Below, in pieces: positions 1 to 8,740 of a DNA stretch of 64,000 nucleotides. The DNA is from Streptomyces agglomeratus (GTDB lineage: Bacteria; Actinomycetota; Actinomycetes; Streptomycetales; Streptomycetaceae): positions 8,261,023 to 8,325,022 of the forward strand of contig NZ_MEHJ01000001.1 in assembly GCF_001746415.1 (NCBI RefSeq), read 5' to 3'. The translations under genes and the position numbers were made by a program. The notes under the pieces are model-generated. The model did not search any database. It was not told the DNA's origin and was given only the letters and a program-made list of their open reading frames with translations. How positions within the stretch are numbered: the first letter of the stretch is position 1; each line of letters starts with the position of its first letter.

Positions 1-879
1 GGGCTCGAAGCCTCCGTGACCCCAGAAGTACATCAGCTGCTCGTCGAAGTCGGCTTTCCCAAGGTCGCGCACGAGGTCGTTGTACGTGGTACGGATTTCG
101 CAGCGGGTTCCCTCGCCGAGGGTAAAGGCGACAGCGGGGGCGCAGGTCTTGAGGCCAATCCTCGTGTCGTGGTTAAGACTCACGGCCACGGGTCCCGGTT
201 CGGGCATGGGCAGCCACAGCCTCTGGTAGGCGTCACCGGTGTGCTCGATCTGGTGGCGGTGCCCAAGGAATAGGGAGAACAGCGCATCAAGTTCGCTTGT
301 TCCGGCAGATAGCGGAGCGTCGGCAAGGTGCTGGGGCCTGAGGCACAACATGGTCCACGGCAGGTGGAGATCGTGGGAGTCGAAGCGAATCCGTAGGCCT
401 TCGCCCGCCAGCATCATCGCGAGATAGCCGCGGAAGATCTCTACACGCTCGTCTTCCCCACCGAACAACACATCGAAGAGGACGGAGGCGCCGCTTCGGG
501 CGAGTTGGGACAGGATGGCCACCAACTCGGCTTCAGGTTCGTGCCGCAGATCGGCGGCCGAAGCGTATGGGCGCCGCCGGTCGGACTGCGGACGGCCGCC
601 AGCATCTTTGGGCTGGTGGTCAACGAAGATCTGCTTCCAGCGTCGGCACAATCGGGCGGCTGCGGAGCGAACTTCGACAGGACTCGCTGACAAGACGGCC
701 TTGTGTTCGCCGCCGCGCAGGCTGGGCAGAGCAGGCCCAGACATGCGTGCCTGCAAACGGCCCCCGTCGAGGATGTCGAAGCTGACACGAAGGTCGGGTT
801 CGACAGCCGCCAGGTGCGGCAGGCGCCGGAAACCGCTGCTGGGATCCTGAACTACATGTACAGGAAGGTGAGTCGACAT
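1..879 (-). CDS. CHAT-domain (caspase-like) protein, 3' part beyond the left edge
   Basis: An open frame starts at ATG 877-879 on the minus strand and stays open for 293 codons to the window edge, so the C-terminus is missing. The last visible residues read YFWGHGGFEP, which matches the histidine motif of CHAT (caspase HetF associated with TPR) protease domains; the catalytic cysteine would lie beyond the edge. The visible N-terminal part has no recognisable domain. The start codon lies 4 bp after the stop of the 1102-residue XRE/NTPase/repeat gene, which points to translational coupling. CHAT proteins paired with repeat-containing NTPases are known or predicted caspase-like effectors. Function here is inferred from the motif and the neighbour. 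Confidence 0.72.
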   Translation of the reverse strand, partial: MSTHLPVHVVQDPSSGFRRLPHLAAVEPDLRVSFDILDGGRLQARMSGPALPSLRGGEHKAVLSASPVEVRSAAARLCRRWKQIFVDHQPKDAGGRPQSDRRRPYASAADLRHEPEAELVAILSQLARSGASVLFDVLFGGEDERVEIFRGYLAMMLAGEGLRIRFDSHDLHLPWTMLCLRPQHLADAPLSAGTSELDALFSLFLGHRHQIEHTGDAYQRLWLPMPEPGPVAVSLNHDTRIGLKTCAPAVAFTLGEGTRCEIRTTYNDLVRDLGKADFDEQLMYFWGHGGFEP

Positions 880-883
880 TGAT

Positions 884-3800
884 TCACCTCCGCCGGCGCT
901 CGGCTGTCGGTACGAGCGCCTCGTTGTCCGGGGCAGCCTCGGTGACCGTCAGCGTGGTCTCCACCTGCTGCAGTGCGGCACCGCTGGCGGTCTCATACAG
1001 GGTGAATCGGATGAGATGGCGTCCGGGCCGTCGGGGCACGAAGGTGAACTCCAAGACGTCAATAGGGTCGTAGAAACCGCGGCCGGGCACAATGGAAGCC
1101 GACCCGAGCGCGGTTGCCACCACTTCCAAGGTTGGCCGCTGGCGGGAGCTTGGCACGGCCCATGGGTGGCCGGGGTCGGCGTGCAGCCGCAGCGCGATGC
1201 GACTCGACGCGTCGACGCTGGGATTGCGGTCATCGAGCAGCACGAGTCCGACCCGGCACCCCGCAGCTGCGTCGACAGCGGCGCGGTCGTCGGGCCGGCC
1301 GCTACCCGCCGCTGCGCCGCGGCGGACGGTGCGTCCGACCTTGACTTGCCGATCCGGTAGATCAGTGCGGTTGTCGGGGTGGGGTTCGCCTGCGACTCGG
1401 TCACCGTCGCGGAGCGCGTCTGGCGGCTCGTGTCGGCCGCGCAGGGTGAACGCTGACGGTTGCCATGGGGACGTCGGCGCACCGTCCGCGTCCAGACCGT
1501 TCGGCCAAAGCCTGTTGAGTAGCCCCCGCATCATTGTCCAGTGCAGGGCAACGCCGCCGTGGTTGGCGACCTGGAGGGCAAGAACTTCCGCGCCCTCTCG
1601 GTCCCCGCCCTCCTCACGCTTTTCCGCCAGGCGGTACAGGGCGTCGATACTGCCGTGCTCGGCAGCCTGCCGGAGAAGCACCTCAGCGCCCTCCCCGTCC
1701 CCGGCCTCCTCACGCTTTTCCGCCAGGCGGTACAGGGCGGCTGTACTGCCGTGCGCCGCAGCCTGCCAGGCCAACGCCTCGGCGCCCTCAGGGTCCTCGG
1801 CCTCCTCACGCATCTCCGCCAGGCGATACAGAGCAGCCGTACTGCCGTGCTCGGCGACCTGGCGGGCCAACACCTCGGCCCCGTCCCGATCCCCGGCCTG
1901 CTCACGCTTCTCCGCCAGATGGGACAGGGCGGCTGTACTGCCGTGCGCCGCAGCCTGCCAGGCCATCGCCTCGGCGCCCTCCCCGTCCCCGGCCTCCTCA
2001 CGCATCTCCGCCAGGCGATACAGAGCAGCCGTACTGCCGTGCTCCGCAGCCTGCCAGAGTAGAGATGCAGCGCCCTCCCGGTCCCCGACCTCCCCTCGCA
2101 TCATCGCCAGGCGGTGCAAGGCAGCGGCGTCGCCGTGGTCGGCGGCCTGCCGAGCCAGGGCTTCAGCACCCTCCCGGTCCCCAGCCTTCTCCCGCAACTC
2201 GGCCAGGTGGAACAGGGCACGGATGTCGCCGTGGTCGACGGCCTGGCGGTAGAGAGCTTCGGCACCCTCCCGGTCTCCGGCCTTCTCCCGCATCACGGCC
2301 AGGCTGGTCAGGGCGCTGGTACTGCCCTGATCGGCAGCCTGCCGAGCCAGGGCTTCGGCGCCCTCCCGGTCTCCGGCCTTCTCCCGCATCACGGCCAGGC
2401 TGGTCAGGGCGCTGGTACTGCCCTGATCGGCAGCCTGCCGAGCCAGGGCTTCGGCGCCCTCCCGGTCCCCGGCCTTCTCCCCCATCACGGCCAGGCTGGT
2501 CAGAGCACGGGGGTCGCCATGGTCGCCGGCTTGGCGGTAGAGGGCTTCGGCGCCCTCCCGGTCCCCGGCCTCCTCTCGCATCACGGCCAGGTCGACCAGA
2601 GCACGGGGGTCGCCATGGTCGCCGGCTTGGCGGTAGAGGGCTTCGGCGCCCTCCCAGTCCCCGGCCTCCTCTCGCATCACGGCCAGGCCGACCAAGGCAC
2701 GGGTGTCGCCGTGGTCGGCGGCCTGGAGGCGGAGGTGGTGGGCCCATTGCAGGCGGTGCCGGTCTTCGGCTGCTTCCGCGAGGCTATTCAGGTCGTCGGG
2801 CTGGGTGAGGTGGGTGTGGGCGGCGTGCCAGAAGGAGGCGGGCGGGCACAGGTGTTCGCGGGTGGTGCGGCCGTGCTGTTCCAGGTAGTTGGCGAGTCGG
2901 ACCTGTGGCCTCGCTGGCTGCAGGGGTAGAGATCCGCGAGCAGTGGTGGGCGTGGGTGGGCGCCGAGTGGGTCGGAGAGTGGCTCGGTGCAGGGGGGCTT
3001 GTTTTCCGTGGACTGGCTGGGCCAGTTCAGCGAAGGCGCATTCGGCCCAGTCGTCGGTGAGAAGGTCGTAGTCGGTGTCGGCCAAGTAGTCGAGGGCAGC
3101 GTCGGTGAGGAAGGCCAGGGGGAGGTGGCGGCCGACACCGAGGCGGCGCGCGTCCATCGCCGCGTACAGCAGTGCCCTGGCGGCCGGGGTCGCCTGCTCG
3201 TAGCGATTGAGCAGTGCTGGGGCGCCAGCCAAATCCTGGGTGATACGCCCGTTGTCCCGTGCGCGGGTGAGGGCGTCGGCGAGCAGCACGTCCCCCGCCT
3301 GGGCAATAGTGCTCGCGGCGGCCAGGGCCGCGGTATCGAAGGCGTCTGGGACGGACAGGGTGTGGCCGGCGAGCAGTTCCCGTACCCGGCTGTGAGGATC
3401 AGGCTCGCCCGGTGCGGGCAGGGCGGCGTAGTACTGAGCGTACTCGGGCCACAGAGTGCCCAGCACCAGGACCGGCCCGCGTTGCGGGCTGACCAGCAGA
3501 TGGTGGATGGCCGCTGCGATCTGTTCACCAGCTACCCGGTCGCCGAGGTAGTGCTGCGCCTCGTTAAGCCAAACCACCGTCCGCGGCCCTACATGGTGCA
3601 GATCCTCCAGCACGGCCTGCGCGCGGGTAGGTTCAAACGGGTGCCACAGCCGCCACCCCATCTCGGCAAGGGGCTGTACGGCCTCCCAACACGCCCGTGT
3701 CTTCCCCGTCGACGAGCTGCCTACCAGGACCACGATCCGGCTATGGCCATCAGCCGCATCCCGTACTGCATCAGCCAGCACAACGTCATGCTCACGAGCC

Positions 3801-4192
3801 ACGTACCCGGGCAGCGCCCGCATCGCGGAGCCAGGTGAGCTGGAAGGCGCCCCGCTCGAACCGGCTGGATGAATCTCCAGCTCGTGCGGCTCCCACATCC
3901 TGATTGGACGGCCCAGCCCAGGCCGCTGCATGGAAAGAGTCGCAGCGGCAGCAGCCCGCTGTAAGTGCAGCAACTCCTCCGCAGGCAATTTCAATGCCCG
4001 GGCCAGTGCGGCCACCGTCCGCGCCGAGGGCGGGGGCCCGTCTGCCTTGAACGCCTCCGACACCAAGGTCCGCCCCAGACCTGCCTGCCTGGCCAGCTGC
4101 GTTTTGGTCAGCCCGCTGCGGGCTAGCCCACTGCTCAGCCGGGTGCGCAGCTCAGCGAGTGCCGCACTCCGGTCGTTTTGTTCGCCGCGCAT
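884..4192 (-). CDS. XRE-type HTH / P-loop NTPase / twelve 32-residue repeats protein
   Basis: The 1102-residue product has an XRE-like helix-turn-helix at about residues 26-50 (LTKTQLARQAGLGRTLVSEAF). A P-loop follows (GSSSTGKT, 158-165) with a Walker-B-like strand (TVVWLNEAQ, 205-213). About residues 490-875 are twelve tandem 32-residue helical repeats of the type GDxRALxxLAxMREEAGDREGAEALxRQAADH, which resemble Sel1/TPR repeats. The last 225 residues contain a beta-rich segment. The layout is that of a STAND-like sensor: DNA-binding head, nucleotide switch, repeat sensor. The downstream CHAT gene would be the effector. The repeats are 96-bp DNA units and two at 2300-2495 are almost identical, suggesting recent expansion or contraction. 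The ATG at 4190-4192 begins the HTH domain. Confidence 0.8.
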   Translation of the reverse strand: MRGEQNDRSAALAELRTRLSSGLARSGLTKTQLARQAGLGRTLVSEAFKADGPPPSARTVAALARALKLPAEELLHLQRAAAAATLSMQRPGLGRPIRMWEPHELEIHPAGSSGAPSSSPGSAMRALPGYVAREHDVVLADAVRDAADGHSRIVVLVGSSSTGKTRACWEAVQPLAEMGWRLWHPFEPTRAQAVLEDLHHVGPRTVVWLNEAQHYLGDRVAGEQIAAAIHHLLVSPQRGPVLVLGTLWPEYAQYYAALPAPGEPDPHSRVRELLAGHTLSVPDAFDTAALAAASTIAQAGDVLLADALTRARDNGRITQDLAGAPALLNRYEQATPAARALLYAAMDARRLGVGRHLPLAFLTDAALDYLADTDYDLLTDDWAECAFAELAQPVHGKQAPLHRATLRPTRRPPTPTTARGSLPLQPARPQVRLANYLEQHGRTTREHLCPPASFWHAAHTHLTQPDDLNSLAEAAEDRHRLQWAHHLRLQAADHGDTRALVGLAVMREEAGDWEGAEALYRQAGDHGDPRALVDLAVMREEAGDREGAEALYRQAGDHGDPRALTSLAVMGEKAGDREGAEALARQAADQGSTSALTSLAVMREKAGDREGAEALARQAADQGSTSALTSLAVMREKAGDREGAEALYRQAVDHGDIRALFHLAELREKAGDREGAEALARQAADHGDAAALHRLAMMRGEVGDREGAASLLWQAAEHGSTAALYRLAEMREEAGDGEGAEAMAWQAAAHGSTAALSHLAEKREQAGDRDGAEVLARQVAEHGSTAALYRLAEMREEAEDPEGAEALAWQAAAHGSTAALYRLAEKREEAGDGEGAEVLLRQAAEHGSIDALYRLAEKREEGGDREGAEVLALQVANHGGVALHWTMMRGLLNRLWPNGLDADGAPTSPWQPSAFTLRGRHEPPDALRDGDRVAGEPHPDNRTDLPDRQVKVGRTVRRGAAAGSGRPDDRAAVDAAAGCRVGLVLLDDRNPSVDASSRIALRLHADPGHPWAVPSSRQRPTLEVVATALGSASIVPGRGFYDPIDVLEFTFVPRRPGRHLIRFTLYETASGAALQQVETTLTVTEAAPDNEALVPTAERRRR

Positions 4193-4493
4193 GGCTCGCC
4201 CCCTGGCACCTGGTGTACTTGTCTGAGTCCATCTCCGGTGCGTTGACCCCCAAAACGCACAACTTCCGCGACCTTCAACGACATCAACACCCCAACCATG
4301 CGGGAGCTTGCCGCGACCGGCGCCATCGCCCTTGTGGTCAAACTTCGCGCTACTGGCCTCTGTCGGTCTCCGGGCCTCGGATCGGGCAAGGCATCGAGTT
4401 CAGACAGAAGCACGTATGGAGATCTTGGGCTACGGACTCGCGACTCGATATGATCTCCGTCACTCAACTGGACAGGCAAAGCGACACGATGGC
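4193..4493. other. Intergenic stretch upstream of the XRE/NTPase gene
   Basis: No convincing gene is visible on either strand. It must hold the minus-strand promoter for the XRE/NTPase-CHAT pair and it ends at the terminal inverted repeat of the IS element. No clear -35/-10 pair could be assigned. Confidence 0.5.
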
Positions 4494-4612
4494 TCAGAAG
4501 CCGTATCTCAACCGAACATGATCGCTTGATTCTTGCTGGTCAGGCATGGTCTCGGCCGGAGTGAGGGAGGCATCTGGCGTTCTGCTTCCGCTTGTTCGTT
4601 AAGGGGTGCGCG

Positions 4613-5173
4613 ATGGCGTCGATGCTGGGGTTGCTGGAAGCGCGGGAAGCATCTGCCCGCGAGCGGGTGGAGGGTCTGCGGGAGGAGGCGACCCGTGCGG
4701 CTGCGGCCTTGGAGGCCGGTGAGATCGAGTTGGACCGGCGGGTGATCGCCCGCGAGGAGCTTGTGGACGCCCTGGCCGCGTCCGCCGCCGAGTCCACTGC
4801 CGTGACTGAGGCCGAGGGTGAGGGTGAGGGAGGAACGGTGCCCACCCCCGTTCCCGTTCCCGCGGCTGTGTCCGCGTCAGTTCCGGGAGCGATCGTGCCG
4901 CCCTGGCGGGAGGGGCTGTCGGTGTCAGTGCTCTCGCCGGACAATCAGCGGATCTTGAATGTGCTGCAGGACCGGCCGGGCCACGAGCCTTTGCGGGTCA
5001 AGGACATTGCGGCCGTGATGGGCATCGACACGGCGGTGGCGGCGAAGGTCGAGGGGGTGCGCTCGAAAGCGAGACGCCTGGGCGAGCGGGGCTGGTTGCT
5101 GCAGGAGGCGTCGGGGGCTTTCAGTGCCGGCCGCAGGCATGTGGCCTCGCCAGCCGGCGGCCCATCCGCGTGA
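4613..5173 (+). CDS. Coiled-coil/HTH-like passenger protein inside the IS
   Basis: The predicted 186-residue protein starts at ATG 4613 behind the Shine-Dalgarno-like AAGGGG. The N-terminal 60 residues are Ala/Glu/Arg-rich and look like a coiled coil. An acidic low-complexity linker follows, then a C-terminal segment (LNVLQDRPGHEPLRVKDIAA onward) that looks like a helix-turn-helix. The gene lies between the IS inverted repeats and its 3' end overlaps the transposase by about 50 bp on the other strand. A role in regulating transposition or as cargo is conceivable but only inferred. Confidence 0.6.
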   Translation: MASMLGLLEAREASARERVEGLREEATRAAAALEAGEIELDRRVIAREELVDALAASAAESTAVTEAEGEGEGGTVPTPVPVPAAVSASVPGAIVPPWREGLSVSVLSPDNQRILNVLQDRPGHEPLRVKDIAAVMGIDTAVAAKVEGVRSKARRLGERGWLLQEASGAFSAGRRHVASPAGGPSA

Positions 5174-5915
5174 TCATCGACCACTGGATCATCGCCTCGC
5201 TGGTCGCGGGCAGCGTCTCGTAGTCCCTTGCCAGACGCCTCGAATGCATCAGCCAGCTCAGGGTTCTCTCCACCACCCACCGCCTCGGCAGCACCACGAA
5301 CCCCGCTCGGTCGTCGGTCCGTTTGACGACCTCCACGGTCAGGGCGAGCCTTTCGCGGGCCCAGTCGACCAGCGCGCCGGTGTAGCCGCCGTCGGCCCAG
5401 ACGAGACTGATCTCCCGGTGCAGCTCGCGCAGTCGGGCCAGCAGGCCGGTGGCCGCATCGCGGTCCCCGATGTTCGCGGCGGTCACGGCCACGACCAGCA
5501 GCAGGCCCAGGCAGTCGGTCACGATGTGCCGCTTCCTGCCGTTGATCAACTTGCCGCCGTCGAAGCCGCGTTACGCGGCGGGCACCGTCGCGGCGGCCTT
5601 CACCGACTGCGCGTCGATGATCCCTGCCGTCGGCTCCGCCTCGCGCCCCTCACGCTCCCGCACTTTTCCGCGCAGCCGGTCATGGAACTCCGCGACCAGT
5701 CCGTTCTCACGCCAGCGACGGAAAAAGGCATAGACCCGCGGCCAGCAGGGGAAATCTGCAGGCAGCGACCGCCAGGAGATCCCGCCCGCCACGAGATAGC
5801 GGATCGCATCCAACATCTGCCGGTGGCAGTACCCTTCGGGCTGCCCGCCCCGGCCCTCCAGCCAGGACGGGGTGGGCAACAGCGGCCGCACTGCCGTCCA
5901 CTCCTCGTCGCTCAT
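5121..5915 (-). pseudogene. IS5-family transposase, interrupted by an in-frame stop
   Basis: The N-terminal part (MSDEEWTAVRPLLP, start about 5915) reads to an in-frame TAA at 5571-5573 after VKAAATVPAA. Reading continues in the same frame as RGFDGGKLINGRKRHIVTD to 5121, so one codon, probably TCA serine, became a stop. DDE-type landmarks remain visible: GIIDAQSVK, VWADGGYTG and WVVERTLSWL. Without readthrough this copy cannot make full-length transposase. The sequence before MSDEEW is also open, so the true start may lie a little upstream. Confidence 0.85.
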
Positions 5916-6224
5916 GTCCGAGGGATACCGGCGCACCCGGTCCGAATGATCTGCCGCATTGCCGTACACGTGCGCGAGGCAATCGCACGACACGACGGGC
6001 GAGTTGAACTCCACCGGCACGGGCGCGTACACATACGACAACAGGGCCTCCCGGTACTGCTCGGATCGATTCGCATCACCGAGCTACCGAGGGGCCCTGC
6101 CCTCATGCACGTACCCCTGGAAGATCACCCGACCAGGAACCCTGTTCGACCTGCACGTTCCATGATTGGTTGAGATACGGCTTCTGACCCCGCCCTCTCC
6201 GGCGGCGAGGCCCAGCGCCTCAAG

Positions 6225-6548
6225 CTAGCGGGGACCGGCTTCGATCTCGTACTGCCGGATTAGCTCCTGATAGTCGGCAGGGTCCACGTCATGGTGCAAG
6301 GTGACGTTCGCCCCCTTGGCGACGGTGGCGATCTCGACCAGCAGCCGGTTGGCCTCTTCCTCGGTGGCGTAGAGCCCGACATTGATCTGCGTCCCGACTG
6401 CGGCGGTGGCCCAGGGGACGGGGCAGGGCGGCGCGTGGTCAGGGACCGGGCACAGGATCAACGAGATGACTTCCTGCAACTCCTGCGCGTCCTTGCCTAC
6501 GGGAACGTGAACGTGGATCTCGTAGACGCGCCTGCTTTGGCCGGTCAT
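6225..6548 (-). CDS. Hypothetical protein (107 aa)
   Basis: The start at ATG 6546-6548 is set by a strong ribosome binding site (AAGGAGG, about 6 nt upstream). The product begins MTGQSRRVYEIHVHVPVG and ends YEIEAGPR. It has a cysteine/proline-rich centre (LCPVPDHAPPCPVP) but no signal peptide or membrane segment. No family was recognised. It lies downstream of a small secreted-protein gene on the same strand. Confidence 0.6.
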   Translation of the reverse strand: MTGQSRRVYEIHVHVPVGKDAQELQEVISLILCPVPDHAPPCPVPWATAAVGTQINVGLYATEEEANRLLVEIATVAKGANVTLHHDVDPADYQELIRQYEIEAGPR

Positions 6549-6640
6549 AGGAGCCTCCTTCCCCTCAGGATACGGGTGGGACAAGGGATGCGCCCCGGAT
6601 ATCCCGCCTTTGCGATCTCCGGGCGCGGCGCCCGTGCGGG

Positions 6641-6976
6641 TCAGCGACGGTAGCTTTCCAGGGTGCGGCAGTGTCGCTTGTAGCTGCCCTTCTCGACGGG
6701 GATGTTGCGCTTGGCGGTGTTGACGGCCGCTCGCTCGGTAGGGCCGTTGCCCCATGCGGTGCGCTTGGTGTAGGTGTGGCCGTTGCGGACGATGTCGCAC
6801 TTGACCTTGGCGTGCCATTGCTTGCTGATGGCCGGGCCGAACTGGGCGATGGAGTGGTGCTGAGCGGAGCTGTCCACGGTGGCAGCCGAGGTGCCGGAGG
6901 TGAAGAGCCCGAAGGTCGTCGTAAGTACAGCCGCTCCTACGGCTGCGCCCCGGGCCAGGGTGATGAACTTGTTCAT
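6641..6976 (-). CDS. Small secreted protein (111 aa)
   Basis: The N-terminus has the form of a Sec signal peptide: MNKF followed by an Ala/Gly/Thr-rich hydrophobic stretch and a likely cleavage after TSAA. The mature part is about 80 residues, basic, with two cysteines (KCDIV and RHCRTL) that could form one disulfide. No family was recognised. Export to the cell envelope or medium is inferred from the signal peptide. Confidence 0.65.
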   Translation of the reverse strand: MNKFITLARGAAVGAAVLTTTFGLFTSGTSAATVDSSAQHHSIAQFGPAISKQWHAKVKCDIVRNGHTYTKRTAWGNGPTERAAVNTAKRNIPVEKGSYKRHCRTLESYRR

Positions 6977-7494
6977 GAGGACATTCCCCTCAATTTCTTT
7001 GGACAGTCCTGACGAAACAGTCTCGGGCTGGTGTCGCCACTGGCGTCACCGAGAGTCACCCCCCTCCCACCGGAACCGGCCCGAGCTGCCGAATCGGCCG
7101 ATTCCACGCCGCGGCATTCCGGGAACCCTCCAGCGAGTCGGTCACCGCCTTCGCCGCGAGGCTGCTGTCGGTCGCGACTATGGCCATGCGCAGGCCAACC
7201 CGTTGTTCTGCGCATGGGATCGTCAGATCTCCTATGGGGGATGACGTATCGCCGCCCAACGCTATTGATCAAACGCAAGCGGTAGCAATGGCCCTTTCAG
7301 CCATGGCTGACTCGAACAGGCCCTCGCCGATCAGCCAGGAGCCTCCAAGGGGCCCTGCCCCTATGCGCACACCCCACAAAGACCACCCGATTCGGACGCC
7401 GCCCTCGAAAACCCGTCCGCCTCGCACACTCCAAGATCGGTAAGAGGACGGCTTCTCAGCCAAGGGCAGCGCAGGCCGACATAGGAATCCCCAG
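6977..7494. other. Gene-free stretch with a decayed IS end
   Basis: No full gene is supported here. It contains the upstream region of the secreted-protein gene and, at about 7340-7456, a degenerate copy of the right end of the IS at 4494-6187. Shared features are AGGGGCCCTGCCC, then the Pro/Arg-rich interior and the terminal GGCTTCT. The truncated gene just to the right stops near this relic. Confidence 0.5.
7340..7456. repeat. Relic of the IS5-type element end
   Basis: The stretch matches 6085-6187 in order: AGGGGCCCTGCCC near the inner side and a terminus reading, on the minus strand, TGAGAAGCCGTCCTCTTACC against TCAGAAGCCGTATCTCAACC in the intact copy. Many point differences show an old insertion. 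Confidence 0.55.
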
Positions 7495-7710
7495 CTAATG
7501 CGACACGCCTGCGTGGGACACAGCAAGTGCCGCGATTACCGACGCGCACGCGCTAGCCTGAGGACAGACGTTGAAATGGCTGCCGTCAGGCATTTCGATC
7601 ACAAAAGCTGGCAGTGTCCAGTTGAATACGCCGATCCTCCTCAGGTCCGAGTTCTGGGTGAGGAGCCGCTTGGGGGCGGTGCGGCCATTCGTGCTCGTGC
7701 TCTCAGACAT
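7495..7710 (-). pseudogene. Truncated GP88-like protein, N-terminal fragment
   Basis: The first 55 residues (NSDLRRIGVFNWTLPAF, then FNVCPQASACA) resemble the start of a family, which I recall as GP88, in which this block is followed by a cysteine-rich motif. Here the match ends after SACA and a short unrelated tail leads to a stop, next to the IS relic at 7340-7456. The gene therefore looks cut by an insertion or deletion. Its ATG (7708-7710) overlaps the stop region of the upstream gene, indicating a former operon. Confidence 0.5.
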
Positions 7711-8158
7711 CTCGTTCCTCGTGTTTCGAAGGGGAGGGGCGGGCGGGTGAGGTGCCGGGGCATCCGACGTGCGGGCGCATGCACGCGTGGATTCCGAGCG
7801 CGGTCACACCGCCGTCGGCTCTCGCGAGCACGGCAAGCCCCTGGGCGATGGCGGTGCGCGCGCTGCGCTGGTGGTGGCCGCCGTACTGGGCGTCGTCGCC
7901 GTGACTGGAGATCAGGTCGGCGGCCCGCGCCGAGACGCGCGCGATCTCGGGTTCTGAGAAGCCCCGCAATTCGGCGATGCACAGCGGGACCATGAACAGC
8001 AGCCACGTCACCCACGTCGAAGAAGCCGACGTCGGGCTGTCTTCGGGGGCGGTGACCACCCGGCCGAAGGGGCCGTGCGTGTCAGGGGCGGGCTGCGGGT
8101 CCGGCTCGTGCTGCACAGGCTCTTTGCCGGCGCCGGCGGAGGGAGTGGCTGTCGTCAT
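7703..8158 (-). CDS. Hypothetical protein (151 aa)
   Basis: The product starts MTTATPSAGAGKEPVQHE (ATG 8156-8158); an in-frame ATG at 8176 would add six residues. It has a Pro-rich N-terminus, one hydrophobic segment (TWVTWLLFMVPLCIAELRGF) and a helical centre (EPEIARVSARAADLIS, HHQRSARTAIAQGLAVLARA). The 3' end overlaps the start of the truncated GP88-like gene by 8 bp. No family was recognised. Confidence 0.55.
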   Translation of the reverse strand: MTTATPSAGAGKEPVQHEPDPQPAPDTHGPFGRVVTAPEDSPTSASSTWVTWLLFMVPLCIAELRGFSEPEIARVSARAADLISSHGDDAQYGGHHQRSARTAIAQGLAVLARADGGVTALGIHACMRPHVGCPGTSPARPSPSKHEERDV

Positions 8159-8179
8159 GGTGAGGTGTCGCTCCATGCA

Positions 8180-8211
8180 GGGCGCCCCCGGCTGTATCAG
8201 CCGGGGCGCCC
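8180..8211. terminator. Strong GC hairpin between two minus-strand genes
   Basis: A 14-bp stem (one bulged C) pairs 8180-8194 with 8198-8211 around a TAT loop. It lies 22 bp after the stop of the 8234-8740 gene, where a minus-strand terminator would be expected. There is no long T-run, as is common in Streptomyces. Confidence 0.55.
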
Positions 8212-8233
8212 GTTGGGGGAGGGGGAAGCGCGA

Positions 8234-8740
8234 TCAGTCGCCGCGTGCGAGGCAGTCGGCGGCGTGCGCGGGGGAGGTGCGGAGGCGGGGAGATCCCCCG
8301 AGCCCATCGCGAGTCTGGAGGAGGTAGTCGCCCAGGTCTCCCAGGGAGTTGATCTCCTCGGTGGGCACCGGTTTGCCGCACTGGGCGCACGGGGCGAGGA
8401 GGTCGAAGATGAGGCGGCGGCGGTCGTCATAGGTCGCCAGGAAGTCCAGCGTCCTGTCCGCGAAGGAGATGGACAGCGCCACCGCGGGGAAGTGCACGCC
8501 GTCCGCGACGAGCGGGTGGGTGTCGTCGTCCCTGGTGCGGATACCGATCGGGCGGCCAAGGGAGTGGAGGGAGAGGCGGTGGCGGAGTACCGCCTCCACC
8601 CAGCGGAGCTCGGCGTCATGGCTGTGGAGAGCCGGGTCCGGGCCGACCTGGCTGGCCTGACCGGTCTGTGCGCGCTCCACCGCGGCCTGGACGGCTGCGG
8701 CCTTGACGGGGTTGAAGGGCTTCCTCATGGTGCTCGGCAT
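8234..8740 (-). CDS. Hypothetical protein with a CxxC motif (168 aa)
   Basis: The chosen start, ATG 8738-8740 (MPSTMRKPFNPVKAAAVQ), has GGAG six bases upstream; a longer reading to 8869 has no ribosome binding site. The protein contains CAQCGKP, a possible half of a zinc site, and a further Cys near the C-terminus. The centre (VALSISFADRTLDFLATYDD) looks like a mixed alpha/beta domain. A good promoter lies at 8866-8894, so this gene has its own transcript with a leader of about 120 nt. Confidence 0.6.
   Translation of the reverse strand: MPSTMRKPFNPVKAAAVQAAVERAQTGQASQVGPDPALHSHDAELRWVEAVLRHRLSLHSLGRPIGIRTRDDDTHPLVADGVHFPAVALSISFADRTLDFLATYDDRRRLIFDLLAPCAQCGKPVPTEEINSLGDLGDYLLQTRDGLGGSPRLRTSPAHAADCLARGD

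Larger units (their letters stand above)
4494..6187. mobile_element. IS5-type insertion sequence with passenger gene
   Basis: Perfect 20-bp terminal inverted repeats bound the element: 4494-4513 (TCAGAAGCCGTATCTCAACC) and its reverse complement at 6168-6187. The 1694-bp interior carries an IS5-family transposase on the minus strand and a coiled-coil/winged-helix-like gene on the plus strand. That passenger overlaps the transposase 3' end convergently. No clear target duplication was seen next to the ends. At 1.7 kb the element is about twice the usual IS5 size because of the passenger. A decayed copy of the same type of end lies at 7340-7456. Confidence 0.8.

Noticed and set aside
1530..2740. 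96-bp repeats as a non-coding minisatellite
   Set aside because: They are in frame within an intact gene on the minus strand and encode regular helical repeats.
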